Positions 25,665-34,612 of a stretch of DNA of 64,000 nt are shown here, piece after piece. The DNA is taken from positions 62,001-126,000 of the forward strand of contig NZ_LR130580.1 in the NCBI RefSeq assembly GCF_900625025.1, read 5' to 3'. Below the pieces are notes generated by a model. It saw only the letters and a program-made list of their open reading frames with translations, was not told the origin of the DNA and did not search any database. Each line of letters starts with the position of its first letter. The stretch's first letter is position 1. The DNA comes from Lachnoclostridium sp. Marseille-P6806 (GTDB lineage Bacteria > Bacillota > Clostridia > Lachnospirales > Lachnospiraceae). Position numbers and translations under genes: made by a program.

Positions 25665-26404
25665 AGCCCGCTCTGTCCCTCCATTCCGTCCGTGACGGAT
25701 GCCGCCTCGGCCCGGTATTCCGCCGCGGTTGCCGCATCGCCCATGCCGTCACAGACTGCCGCGCAGTTCCTGCAGATCAGCGCGTAGCTCTTCCCCCTGC
25801 CGTCCTGCTTCTCGATAAAGTCCCTGAGCTGCTCGTACTGCGCAAGTGCTTTTGCCGGACTTCCCTGCCGGTACAGCGCCTCCGCAATGCCGGCCATATT
25901 GGAGGCATAGTAAGGATTCCGGAACAGTTCGCCGCTCTCAAACGCGCGATTTGCCTCCCGGAAACAGGCCTCGGCCTCATAGAATCCGCCCTCAGCCAGA
26001 TGGTTCATTCCCATGTTGGAAAAAAGCGTTCCGACGGACTCCGCGCCGCCCTGAATGCGGTCCAGAATCTGTCCTGCCCTCCGGTAGCAGCGGTCGGCCT
26101 CCTCATATCGCCCTGCGTCCCGATAGCCGTTTGCATGGCGCACCAGCACGGAAGCAAAATATTCGGTGTCGTCCTGCTCCATCTCCTCCAGCAGAAGAAG
26201 CAGATCATTCGATGCCGCCTCCGCCTTATCGAACTGCCCCGTCATCTGGTAGAAACGGACCATCTCCTCCGCCGCCGCGGCATACGCCTCGTAATTTTTT
26301 TCCTTATCCGCACGGAGGAGACTCCGAACCAGAAATTCCTCGATTTCCTCTGCGCTACCGTTCTGCGAAAGCAGATCAAGCGCCTGATAAAACTCTTCCG
26401 TCAT
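25661..26404 (-). CDS. Tetratricopeptide repeat protein
   Basis: 247 residues, soluble, almost entirely helical with TPR-like units such as YRDAGRYEEADRCYRRAGQI, NHLAEGGFYEAEACFREANR and YRQGSPAKALAQYEQLRDF. A scaffold or regulator is expected; no catalytic motif. Placed 12 bp after leuD and overlapping ruvA by four bases, so it links the leu genes and the ruv genes into one transcript. Function unknown. Confidence 0.75.
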   Translation of the reverse strand: MTEEFYQALDLLSQNGSAEEIEEFLVRSLLRADKEKNYEAYAAAAEEMVRFYQMTGQFDKAEAASNDLLLLLEEMEQDDTEYFASVLVRHANGYRDAGRYEEADRCYRRAGQILDRIQGGAESVGTLFSNMGMNHLAEGGFYEAEACFREANRAFESGELFRNPYYASNMAGIAEALYRQGSPAKALAQYEQLRDFIEKQDGRGKSYALICRNCAAVCDGMGDAATAAEYRAEAASVTDGMEGQSGL

Positions 26405-26416
26405 AAAGCCGCCATT

Positions 26417-26905
26417 TCACTTGCTGTTGATATAATTGATCAGTCCCTCGGAGTCGATAATCTTTTGCATGAACGGAGGAAATGCCTGCCCCCGGAACGT
26501 CTCCCCGGTCGTCTCATCCGTAATAATTCCGGTATCAAAGTCCACCCGGACCCGGTCCCCCGCATGAATCCTCTCGGAGGCCTCTTTGCATTCCACAATC
26601 GGCAGACCGATGTTGATCGCGTTGCGGTAAAAAATACGGGCAAAGGTCTCCGCAATCACACAGGAAATGCCCGACGCCTTAATGGCGATCGGTGCATGCT
26701 CTCTGGAGGAGCCGCAGCCGAAATTTTTCCCTGCCACAATCATATCGCCCCTCTGCACTTTTGTCACAAATTCCCGGTCAATATCCTCCATGCAGTGCTT
26801 TGCCAGCTCTGCCGGGTCGCCGGTCGCAAGATATCTTGCCGGAATGATGACATCGGTATCCACATTGTCCCCGTAACGAAGTACGGTTCCGTTCGCTGCC
26901 TGCAT
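26417..26905 (-). CDS. leuD: 3-isopropylmalate dehydratase small subunit
   Basis: 162 residues, the short archaeal/clostridial type. [15 protein letters not shown] near the start, [20 protein letters not shown] and [15 protein letters not shown] are the swivelling aconitase domain. Works with LeuC in leucine synthesis. ATG 26905 has GGAGG five bases upstream; that ribosome binding site is directly joined to an intergenic repeat copy filling the gap to leuC. Confidence 0.95.
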   Translation of the reverse strand: MQAANGTVLRYGDNVDTDVIIPARYLATGDPAELAKHCMEDIDREFVTKVQRGDMIVAGKNFGCGSSREHAPIAIKASGISCVIAETFARIFYRNAINIGLPIVECKEASERIHAGDRVRVDFDTGIITDETTGETFRGQAFPPFMQKIIDSEGLINYINSK

Positions 26906-26916
26906 AGCAATCCTCC

Positions 26917-27034
26917 ATGCCGAAGCATTTTTAAGTATTTGTACTCCACAAAAGACGGGGTATTTGACCCTCGCGGCATTCGCCAAATGGACATGCAAGC
27001 ATGCCCACTTGGCTCATTGCTCGCGGGAATCAAT
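26917..27034. repeat. Intergenic repeat copy C inside the leuC-leuD operon
   Basis: Starts ATGCCGAAGCATTTTTAAGT and continues to the leuC stop. It contains an imperfect hairpin at about 26989-27018, CCAA(a)TGG(a)CATG-CAAG-CATG(c)CCA(c)TTGG. The left end is shared with copies at 625, 5221 and 49591, but the middle differs, so the family is mosaic. As the gap between co-transcribed genes it should be present in the mRNA just before the leuD ribosome binding site. Confidence 0.7.
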
Positions 27035-28294
27035 TCAGAAACCGGTAGGATCGGTGATCCGTCCCGTCACCGCGCTGGCCGCCGCCGTCGCAGGGCTCGC
27101 AAGATAGATCTCCGAGCTCACATCTCCCATGCGTCCCACAAAGTTCCGGTTTGTCGTCGACACGCAGCGCTCCCCGGCCGCAAGGATTCCCATATAGCCT
27201 CCGAGACACGGGCCGCAGGTGGGTGTGCTGACCACCGCGCCCGCCTCGATAAAGATCCGCAGCAGCCCCTCCTCCATCGCCTCCAGATAAATGCGCTCCG
27301 TGGCCGGAATGACAATGCAGCGGACTCCCTCTGTGACATGCCGTCCCCTGAGAATCTCCGCCGCCGCCCGAAGATCGCTGATGCGGCCGTTCGTACAGGA
27401 TCCGATGACGACCTGATCGATCCGGATATCCGGAATATTTTCAAAGGTTCTCGCGTTCTCCGGCAGATGCGGGAACGAAACCGTGGGCCGCAGCGCGCAG
27501 AGGTCGATGTCGATCACGCGCGTGTACTCCGCGTCCGGATCCGCCGCACAGACCGTCCCGGGAGCCGCGCCGTGCTCTCTCTCATAGCGAAGCGTCTGCT
27601 CATCCACCGGGAAAATACCGTTCTTCGCCCCGGCCTCGATGGCCATATTGGCAATGGTAAAGCGGTCGTCCATGCTGAGCGCGGCGACGCCCTCGCCGGT
27701 GAACTCCATGGACTGATAGAGCGCGCCGTCCACGCCGATCATGCCGATGATATGCAGAATCACGTCCTTGCCCGATACGCGCGGAGGAAGACTTCCCGTC
27801 AGGCGAAACTGTATGGCCGACGGAACCTTGAACCATGCCTTTCCCGTCGTCATGCCCGCCGCCATATCGGTGCTCCCCACGCCGGTTGAAAATGCGCCGA
27901 GTGCCCCGTAGGTACAGGTATGGGAATCCGCGCCGATGACGACGTCTCCCGGCGCGATCAGGCCTTTCTCCGGGAGCAGGGCATGCTCGATGCCCATCTG
28001 CCCCACCTCAAAATAATTGGTGATTTTATTCTTTTTGGCAAACTCCCGGACACACTTGCAGTTTTCTGCCGACCGGATATCCTTTGCCGGGACAAAATGA
28101 TCGGGAACCAGTGCAATCTTATCCCTGTCAAAGACCCCTTCTTTCCGGAATTTTTCCATTTCACGGATCGCGACGGGCGCTGTGATATCATTGCCGAGCA
28201 CCAGATCCAGATCCGCCTCGATCAGCTGCCCCGCCTCCACCTCCGAAAGACCTGCGTGCGCCGCAAGAATCTTCTGTGTCATTGTCATTCCCAT
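27035..28294 (-). CDS. leuC: 3-isopropylmalate dehydratase large subunit
   Basis: 419 residues, aconitase family. [4Fe-4S] ligands are seen in [15 protein letters not shown] and [13 protein letters not shown]; substrate-binding [20 protein letters not shown] is intact. Isomerises 2- to 3-isopropylmalate with LeuD. The start at 28294 has GGAGG five bases upstream; the longer frame is not conserved. A hairpin after ilvC lies 97 bp upstream and no good promoter was found in that gap, so transcription probably reads through from the ilv genes. Confidence 0.95.
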   Translation of the reverse strand: MGMTMTQKILAAHAGLSEVEAGQLIEADLDLVLGNDITAPVAIREMEKFRKEGVFDRDKIALVPDHFVPAKDIRSAENCKCVREFAKKNKITNYFEVGQMGIEHALLPEKGLIAPGDVVIGADSHTCTYGALGAFSTGVGSTDMAAGMTTGKAWFKVPSAIQFRLTGSLPPRVSGKDVILHIIGMIGVDGALYQSMEFTGEGVAALSMDDRFTIANMAIEAGAKNGIFPVDEQTLRYEREHGAAPGTVCAADPDAEYTRVIDIDLCALRPTVSFPHLPENARTFENIPDIRIDQVVIGSCTNGRISDLRAAAEILRGRHVTEGVRCIVIPATERIYLEAMEEGLLRIFIEAGAVVSTPTCGPCLGGYMGILAAGERCVSTTNRNFVGRMGDVSSEIYLASPATAAASAVTGRITDPTGF

Positions 28295-28390
28295 GGTTTC
28301 CTCCCCTCCGCGGCCGGTCCGCAGATGCCGCGGGTCAAGCGCCTTTCCCCGTTCTGTAAGGAAGCAGAAGTCTTCGCTCTTTTTACCAAA

Positions 28391-28430
28391 GAGGCCGTCT
28401 GCCGGAGAGCAAGCTCCCGTAGACGGCCTC
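28391..28430 (-). terminator. Hairpin between ilvC and leuC
   Basis: GAGGCCGTCT (28391-28400) and AGACGGCCTC (28421-28430) form a perfect 10-bp stem with further pairing inside. On the minus strand only TTT follows, so termination may be partial, reducing leuCD relative to ilv expression. Confidence 0.6.
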
Positions 28431-28454
28431 TTCTTCATGATATTCCAAGGCAGA

Positions 28455-29480
28455 TCAGTTATTGATCAGCTTGTCCTCTTCCTTATTCCAGCTGTACAGC
28501 TTGCGGATCTGCTCACCCACCTTCTCAAGCTCATGCTCGGCGTGGAGCTTGCGCATAGCCTTGAAGTGAACCTGTCCGCCAGCCTCGCTCATTTCCAGCA
28601 GGAACTCTCTGGCAAAGCTTCCGTCCTGAATATCGGACAGAATCTTCTTCATGGTCTTCTTTGTTTCCTCCGTGACGATCTTGGGGCCGGTGACATAATC
28701 GCCGTACTCCGCCGTATTGGAGATGGAGTAGCGCATGCCGGCAAAACCGGACTGATAGATCAGATCGACGATCAGCTTCATCTCATGGATGCACTCAAAA
28801 TACGCATTGCGCGGATCATAGCCCGCCTCGGTCAACGTCTCGAAGCCCGCCTGCATCAGAGCGCAGACGCCGCCGCACAGCACGGCCTGCTCGCCGAAAA
28901 GATCCGTCTCCGTCTCCGTGCGGAATGTCGTCTCGAGAAGCCCCGCTCTTGCTCCGCCCATCGCCGCACCGTAGGCGAGCGCTTTCTCAAGCGCCTTTCC
29001 TGTGGCATCCTGCTGCACAGCCACCAGCATCGGGGTGCCCTTGCCCGCCTGATACTCGGATCGGACCGTGTGGCCGGGCGCCTTGGGAGCGATCATCGCA
29101 ACGTCGATGTCAGCCGCCGGACGGATAAGGCCGAAGTGAATATTGAAGCCGTGCGCAAACATCAGCATGGATCCGGACCGGAGATTCGGCTCGATGTCTT
29201 TCCGGTAGCAGGCCGCCTGCTTCTCATCCGGGATGAGCACCATGACGACATCCGCCGCCGCGACCGCCTCTCCGACAGGAAGCACCGCCAGCCCCTGCGC
29301 CCTTGCCTTGTCCGCCGAGCGGGAGCCCTCATACAGACCGACGACGACGTCCATGCCGGAATCCTTAAGATTCAGCGCATGCGCATGACCCTGACTGCCG
29401 TAGCCGATGACAGCGATCTTTTTCCCCTCCAAGAGGGACATGTTGCAGTCTTCCTGATAATAGATCCTTGCTTCCGACAT
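28455..29480 (-). CDS. ilvC: Ketol-acid reductoisomerase
   Basis: 341 residues, class I (short) form. NADP-binding [20 protein letters not shown] (about 22-41), the active-site region [11 protein letters not shown] and [12 protein letters not shown], and C-terminal helices [12 protein letters not shown]. Converts acetolactate to dihydroxy-isovalerate in valine/leucine synthesis. GGAGG nine bases before 29480. Downstream of ilvB and the two small-subunit genes on the same strand. Confidence 0.96.
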   Translation of the reverse strand: MSEARIYYQEDCNMSLLEGKKIAVIGYGSQGHAHALNLKDSGMDVVVGLYEGSRSADKARAQGLAVLPVGEAVAAADVVMVLIPDEKQAACYRKDIEPNLRSGSMLMFAHGFNIHFGLIRPAADIDVAMIAPKAPGHTVRSEYQAGKGTPMLVAVQQDATGKALEKALAYGAAMGGARAGLLETTFRTETETDLFGEQAVLCGGVCALMQAGFETLTEAGYDPRNAYFECIHEMKLIVDLIYQSGFAGMRYSISNTAEYGDYVTGPKIVTEETKKTMKKILSDIQDGSFAREFLLEMSEAGGQVHFKAMRKLHAEHELEKVGEQIRKLYSWNKEEDKLINN

Positions 29481-29588
29481 CTTCCTTTTCCTCCTCTGTG
29501 ATCTGTCTTCTGATCCGTGTTCTGTAAAGCTGTCTTCTGTGAACCTGTCTGCCGTCTTTCGTCCTGCCGCGGTCTGCGCTGCCTTCCC

Positions 29589-30122
29589 TCAGACCACGCG
29601 GTCCGTCCCGCTCAGATAGACGACGTTCTCTATCCCGCGCGCAAGACCCGCAATCCCCGTTCTTGCCAGTTCAAGGATCTCATAGCCGTCCAGCAGCCGC
29701 AGAAAAGCGTCGATCTTGGCCTGATTGCCGGTAATCTCGATCATCAGTGATTCGGGAGCCACATCGATGATGCCGGCGCGGAAGATATTCGTCAGGGCAA
29801 TGACACCCTGCCTCTGCTGCGCGTCGCAGCGCACCTTGATCATCGCCAGCTCCCGGTATACGGAATCCTCCGGCCGGAGCTGCCGGATGTCGCGGACATC
29901 GACCAGCTTCGCCACCTGCTTCTCGATCTGGTCCAGAATATCGTCGTCGCCGTGCGTGACAATCGTGATGCGGGTGATCCCGGGATCCGCCGTCACTCCG
30001 GCCGTGATGCTGTCGATATTGTATCCTCTGCGGGAGAACAGGCCCGAGATCCGGCTCAGAATACCGAACGTATTGTCGACAAGAAGCTGCAGAACCACTC
30101 TTTTCACCTGCTGTTCTTCCAT
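29589..30122 (-). CDS. ilvN: Acetolactate synthase regulatory (small) subunit, second copy
   Basis: 177 residues. N-terminal ACT domain (VVLQLLVDNTFGILSRISGL, FSRRGYNIDSITAG) and the typical C-terminal half (AMIKVRCDAQQRQGVIALTN, IFRAGIIDVAPESLMIEITG). Binds branched-chain amino acids and regulates IlvB. It differs clearly from the neighbouring 162-residue copy. ATG 30122 has GAGGGG six bases upstream. Confidence 0.92.
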   Translation of the reverse strand: MEEQQVKRVVLQLLVDNTFGILSRISGLFSRRGYNIDSITAGVTADPGITRITIVTHGDDDILDQIEKQVAKLVDVRDIRQLRPEDSVYRELAMIKVRCDAQQRQGVIALTNIFRAGIIDVAPESLMIEITGNQAKIDAFLRLLDGYEILELARTGIAGLARGIENVVYLSGTDRVV

Positions 30123-30240
30123 TGGCGTCCCCTCCTCTCCGCCCACAATGCGCCGCCTCGTCTCTGTCCGTGCGAGGCGGACGTATGTCGCCTCAGCACG
30201 GGCGGGTTAATCGAGATTATAGCGCCGGGACAGGCCTGTG

Positions 30241-30729
30241 TCAACGAGAAGCGTCGCGGCATTTGGACAGGGCGAGCGTTCCGGTCCGCGTGATCTCCAC
30301 GATGCTGACCGTGCGCAGCGTGTCGAGAAAAATCTGAACCCGCTCCGGCGTGTCGCAGATCTGGATCGTCATCAGATTTTTGGACATATCGATGATCTGC
30401 GCACCCATGATCTGGCTGTTCTCCATGATATCCCTGCGGTTGTCACGATTGTACCGGAGCTTGACCAGCATCAGTTCCCGGGAGACCGCCTCCTCTTCGC
30501 CGTAGGTTTTGACCTTGATGACGTCGAGCTTCTTATTGAGCTGCTTCTCAATCTGCTCCAGCGTCCTGCGGTCTCCGCTGCTGACGATGATCATATTGGA
30601 TATCTCCGGATCGTCCGTGGTTCCGACCGCCAGCGAATCAATATTGAAGCATCTCCTCCAGAAAAGCCCTGCGACCTTGCAGAGCACGCCGGCCTTGTTT
30701 TCCACCAGTACGGAATAAATTCTTTTCAT
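30241..30729 (-). CDS. ilvN: Acetolactate synthase regulatory (small) subunit, first copy
   Basis: 162 residues. ACT domain MKRIYSVLVENKAGVLCKVA, FWRRCFNIDSLAVG, then LMLVKLRYNRDNRRDIMENS and a short C-terminal domain ending TVSIVEITRTGTLALSKC. It is complete but about 10-20 residues shorter than the second copy and diverged from it. Lies 48 bp after ilvB. Having two regulatory subunits for one large subunit suggests response to different effectors. Confidence 0.9.
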   Translation of the reverse strand: MKRIYSVLVENKAGVLCKVAGLFWRRCFNIDSLAVGTTDDPEISNMIIVSSGDRRTLEQIEKQLNKKLDVIKVKTYGEEEAVSRELMLVKLRYNRDNRRDIMENSQIMGAQIIDMSKNLMTIQICDTPERVQIFLDTLRTVSIVEITRTGTLALSKCRDASR

Positions 30730-30777
30730 ATTCTCACCCCTGCGAAGTATCCTGCACAGTCCCTGCCGCCGCTCCCG

Positions 30778-32418
30778 TCAGGCAATCTCGTCGGGATCGA
30801 CGATCACCTCCAGAAGAACGGATTCCTGCGCGTCCAGAAACGCGCGGATACACTCCTCCATGGGAACCTCCATATCCAGACGCTCATAACGCATACCATA
30901 CGCCTCCGCAATGCGGTCAAGTCTGGGACTTCCCGTGAGATCCGTGACGGAATACCGGTCGCGGTAGACAAAATGCTGGTGCTGACGGACCAGTCCCAGC
31001 GTGTCATTCCGAAGCACGACAATCTTTAACGGCACGCCGTACTGACAGGCCGTGCCCAGCTCCATGAACGACATCTGGAACGCGCCGTCACCGGTCACGG
31101 CGACCACCTGCCGCGCAGGAGCCGCGAGCTTCGCGCCGAGCGCCGCGCCGACGGAATACCCCATGGTTCCCATGCCGCCGGAGGTGAGGAAGCGCCCCTC
31201 CCGTATCACGGCCGAAGAGCAGGACCACATCTGATTCTGTCCGACATCTGCGACATAGACGCCGTCTTTCTCCATGGCAAGGGTGAGCCGGCGGATAAAC
31301 GCTCTCGGATCCACCGCTCCGGCAGCCCGCGTCTTTGCCGCGCTCTCCTCCCGAAGCGCCCGGCTCTCCCTCTCCTCCTCCCGGAAGCCGCCGAGCTCCT
31401 CTGCCCACGCCGTATAGTCTGCCGTGAGCTCCTCCTTGCCGAGCGCATCAAAAATCGCCCGGATATCTCCGACGAGGGGAATGTTCGGCCCGACGTTCTT
31501 TCCGATTTCCGCCGGATCCACATCAATATGCACCAGCGTTTTTCCCTCTGTAATGACCGCCGGGCGATTGATCGACCGGTCGGCGACGCGGGCGCCGGCC
31601 ATAATAACCAGATCCGCCGCATTCATCGCCCGGTTTGCGCAGGCTTGTCCGTTGTTCCCGACCATGCCGAAAAACAGAGGATGCTCCGTAGGCATGGCGG
31701 AAAGCCCCATCATCGTGCAGACCACCGGGATTCCGTGGCGTTCTGCAAAATCCCGCACCTGTTCCGCTGCCCCGGCAAGATGTACGCCGCCTCCGATGCA
31801 CATGATCGGCCGCTCCGCCTCTCCGAGCTGCTTTGCCACCTTACGGATCTGCACCATGTTGCCGCTGACCGTGGGCTTATAGGTGCGCATGGAGACCGTT
31901 TCCGGATAGGAAAACCGGCTCAGCGTCTCTTTCTGGATATCCGCCGGAAAGTCAATGAGAACCGGCCCCTTTCGTCCCGAATTCGCGATGTAAAAGGCCT
32001 CGCGGAAGATGCGGGACACGTCCGCAGCCCGCCGGACGATGTAGCTGTATTTTACAAAGGACTCGACCGCGCCCGAAATATCCGCCTCCTGAAACACGTC
32101 CGAGCCCATCTGCCCGGTGTCGACCTGCCCGGTGATGCAGACCATGGGAATGCTGTCGGCAAAGGCCGTGGCAATTCCTGTGATCAGATTCTCCGCACCG
32201 GGGCCGCTTGTGACGGCGACGACGCCGACCTTTCCCGAGATCCGGCTGTATCCGCTGGCTTCATGCGCCGCATTCTGCTCCTGCCGGACCAGAATCGTCC
32301 GTATCTCCGTATTCAGTATGCTGTCATAGAAAGGACAAATCGCTACGCCGGGATAGCCGAAGACATACTCGACCTCCTCCGCCTCAAGACATCTGACTGC
32401 CGCATCCGCACCGTTCAT
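30778..32418 (-). CDS. ilvB: Acetolactate synthase large subunit
   Basis: 546 residues. Thiamine-diphosphate enzyme: catalytic Glu47 in VRQEQNAAHEASGYSR, FAD-related central domain (GARVADRSINRPAVI), and the ThDP/Mg motif GDGAFQMSFMELGTACQYG near the C-terminus. Joins two pyruvates (or pyruvate and 2-oxobutyrate). The start at 32418 is preceded by GGAGGAG. First gene of the ilv-leu set. The upstream region has no T-box; a candidate TTGCGG/TACAAT pair is 19 bp apart and unconvincing. Confidence 0.94.
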   Translation of the reverse strand: MNGADAAVRCLEAEEVEYVFGYPGVAICPFYDSILNTEIRTILVRQEQNAAHEASGYSRISGKVGVVAVTSGPGAENLITGIATAFADSIPMVCITGQVDTGQMGSDVFQEADISGAVESFVKYSYIVRRAADVSRIFREAFYIANSGRKGPVLIDFPADIQKETLSRFSYPETVSMRTYKPTVSGNMVQIRKVAKQLGEAERPIMCIGGGVHLAGAAEQVRDFAERHGIPVVCTMMGLSAMPTEHPLFFGMVGNNGQACANRAMNAADLVIMAGARVADRSINRPAVITEGKTLVHIDVDPAEIGKNVGPNIPLVGDIRAIFDALGKEELTADYTAWAEELGGFREEERESRALREESAAKTRAAGAVDPRAFIRRLTLAMEKDGVYVADVGQNQMWSCSSAVIREGRFLTSGGMGTMGYSVGAALGAKLAAPARQVVAVTGDGAFQMSFMELGTACQYGVPLKIVVLRNDTLGLVRQHQHFVYRDRYSVTDLTGSPRLDRIAEAYGMRYERLDMEVPMEECIRAFLDAQESVLLEVIVDPDEIA

Positions 32419-32663
32419 TATGCTCCTCCTCCGGGCTTTCTCTGCATGAACATACCGGCTCCTTTCGTAATTGTATTTACTCTAGCACAGTTGACCGCAA
32501 ATTGGCATCTGTTTCTTTCCGGTCGCCACAGACAGCGGGACGGCTTCCTCCGCAGGCGGAAAAGATTGCCGTGCGCCCCCGGCTGTGCTAAAGTAAGCCG
32601 GTATAAAGAATATTCTGAGAATCGACGATTTCATACAGAAATTTCATATGGAGATTTCACACC

Positions 32664-33218
32664 TTGAAGCATAACAGATTCTGTTCATTCCGTCCTGCGC
32701 AGCTCCTGTCCGCGCTTTTTACGCTTTTTCTCGCCGTCTCTCTCGCCGCCTGCGGCGGGGAGGAGCCGCCGGAGGACATTGCGGCCTACCGGGAGGCCAT
32801 GACAGGCTTTTTCGACGAGCTCTCGGCATGCCAGACGGAATTTTCCTCCATCGATGTCTCCGCAGACGACGCTGAGACAAGGCTCCTTGCGGTGATCGGC
32901 CGGATGGACGAGTGCTGCCGGAGCGCCGCGGAGGCGGAGCCCCCTGCGGAATTTGAGAATGTGAGGAACATGGCGAAGGAGGCTTCCTCCTGCATGGAGG
33001 AGGCAAAAACGCAGTTCCATGCAGCCTTTGAGGGTGAGGCCTATGACCCGGAGGCCTACGACCGCGCCATGCAGTCCTATGAGGCGGCCGGCGTCCGCAT
33101 CGGCTATATGGCCTCCCTGCTCCACGGAGTCATTCCGGAGGGCGTCACCGTCATCGATTCGGAACCCGTCTCCGAATCGGAGGCCGCTGACCCGGGAACC
33201 GCCCCGGCCCCCGGATAA
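32664..33218 (+). CDS. Small lipoprotein of unknown function
   Basis: 184 residues starting with TTG, ten bases after GGAG. A signal peptide with hydrophobic LLSALFTLFLAVSLA ends in the lipobox LAAC (Cys about residue 30), so it should be lipid-anchored on the outside. The mature part is acidic and helical (Ala/Glu-rich, about 35-150) and ends in a Glu/Ser/Pro tail. No family recognised. It is the only plus-strand gene between 13.7 and 37.8 kb and stands alone, with a terminator-like hairpin shared with tyrS. Confidence 0.75.
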   Translation: MKHNRFCSFRPAQLLSALFTLFLAVSLAACGGEEPPEDIAAYREAMTGFFDELSACQTEFSSIDVSADDAETRLLAVIGRMDECCRSAAEAEPPAEFENVRNMAKEASSCMEEAKTQFHAAFEGEAYDPEAYDRAMQSYEAAGVRIGYMASLLHGVIPEGVTVIDSEPVSESEAADPGTAPAPG

Positions 33219-33223
33219 ACGCA

Positions 33224-33273
33224 GAAAAACAGCCCGGCAGAAGCACCTGTCTGATATGCTCTGCCCGGGCTGT
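33224..33273 (-). terminator. tyrS terminator (convergent with the lipoprotein gene)
   Basis: ACAGCCCGG (33229-33237) pairs with CCGGGCTGT (33265-33273), extended by partial pairing of CAGAAGCA/TGCTCTG. The minus strand gives TTTTTC after the stem, so it is strongest for tyrS; on the plus strand the T run is poor. Confidence 0.8.
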
Positions 33274-33298
33274 CTGTATAACTCTCACAAAAACACAC

Positions 33299-34528
33299 TT
33301 ACAATACGACTTTCTTAAAGCTCTTCTTTCCCCGCTTCACGAGAATTCCCTGCCGAAGCTGCTCTTTCGTATAGGACTCGCGGATGGAACTCACTTTCTC
33401 TCCGTCCACCGTGACGCCGCCCTGCTCCACATTCCGGCGCGCCTCCGACCGGGTTCCGGCAAGTCCGGACTTCACCATAACCGCGAGAATATCAATGGTT
33501 CCGTCCTCCTGAAAATCCTCTTCGGCAAGAGTCTCGGTCGGCAGATGCTCGGAATTCATGTCCACCGCGCCGGAGAACAGTGCCTCCGCGCCGGCTTTCG
33601 CTTTCTTCGCCTCCTCCTCGCCATGCACCAGCGTGGTGAGCTCCGAGGCAAGTATAGTCTTGGCCTCGTTCAGCCGGCTTCCGTCCCAGCGGTCCATCTC
33701 GTCGATTTCCTCAAGGGGCAGGAATGTCAGCATCCGCAGGCATTTCAGCACATCGACATCGTCGATGTTTCTCCAATACTGGTAAAAATCATAGGGGGAG
33801 GTCTTGTCCGGATCGAGCCAGACCGCGCCGCCGCTCGTCTTTCCCATCTTGGTTCCGTCGTGCTTCAGCAGCAGCGTGATGGTCATGGCGTAGGCGTCCC
33901 TGCCCAGCTTTTTGCGGATCAGCTCCGTGCCTCCCAGCATATTACTCCACTGGTCGTCGCCACCGAACTGCATATTGCAGCCGTAGTCCTCATAGAGCTT
34001 CAGGAAGTCATAACTCTGCATCAGCATGTAGCTGAACTCCAGAAAGGACAGCCCCTGCTCGAGGCGGTTCACATAGCAGCGCGCCCGGAGCATGTCGTTC
34101 ACGGAGAAGCACGGTCCGATGTCACGCATGAAATCCATGAAATTCAGATTTCTGAGCCAGTCTGCGTTGTTGACCATCTGCGCCTTGCCGGGGCCGAATT
34201 CGATGAAGCGGCTCATCTGCCGCTGAAAGCACTCCACGTTGTGATCAATCGTCTCCGTCGTCATCATCTGACGCAGATCGGAACGGCCGGACGGATCGCC
34301 GATCATCGCGGTCCCCCCGCCCACAAGGGCGATCGGACGGTTGCCTGCCATCTGCAGGCGCTTCATAAGACAGAGCGCCATGAAATGACCCACATGGAGC
34401 GAGTCGGCCGTGGGATCGAAGCCGATGTAGAACGTGGCCTTTCCCGCATTGATGAGCTCACATATCTCCTCTTCGTCCGTAAGCTGTGCCAGAAGCCCCC
34501 GGCGCTGCAGCTCTTCATAAATTTTCAT
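33299..34528 (-). CDS. tyrS: Tyrosyl-tRNA synthetase
   Basis: 409 residues. Class I motifs HVGH (in DSLHVGHFMALCLM) and KMGKTSGG, tyrosine-binding FGGDDQWSNMLGGTELI, and a C-terminal S4 RNA-binding domain (SGLAGTRSEARRNVEQGGVT). ATG 34528 follows GGGAGG. Only 84 bp separates it from gpsA, too short for a T-box leader; it is probably transcribed from the der promoter through plsY and gpsA. Confidence 0.96.
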   Translation of the reverse strand: MKIYEELQRRGLLAQLTDEEEICELINAGKATFYIGFDPTADSLHVGHFMALCLMKRLQMAGNRPIALVGGGTAMIGDPSGRSDLRQMMTTETIDHNVECFQRQMSRFIEFGPGKAQMVNNADWLRNLNFMDFMRDIGPCFSVNDMLRARCYVNRLEQGLSFLEFSYMLMQSYDFLKLYEDYGCNMQFGGDDQWSNMLGGTELIRKKLGRDAYAMTITLLLKHDGTKMGKTSGGAVWLDPDKTSPYDFYQYWRNIDDVDVLKCLRMLTFLPLEEIDEMDRWDGSRLNEAKTILASELTTLVHGEEEAKKAKAGAEALFSGAVDMNSEHLPTETLAEEDFQEDGTIDILAVMVKSGLAGTRSEARRNVEQGGVTVDGEKVSSIRESYTKEQLRQGILVKRGKKSFKKVVL

Positions 34529-34612
34529 TCAAATCCTCCCTTGCATCTCTGTAATAGCTTGCGAACCCTGTTGTGCGGAGGACGTATCCGCCGCACCCTG
34601 ACACAGACCGCT

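Noticed and set aside
28295-32663. T-box or leader-peptide attenuator for the ilv/leu genes
   Set aside because: No T-box consensus and no leader peptide with runs of Leu/Val/Ile codons was found upstream of ilvB or leuC; leaders are short.
34529-34612. T-box for tyrS
   Set aside because: The gap is only 84 bp and lies within an operon; a small GC hairpin is present but no T-box sequence.
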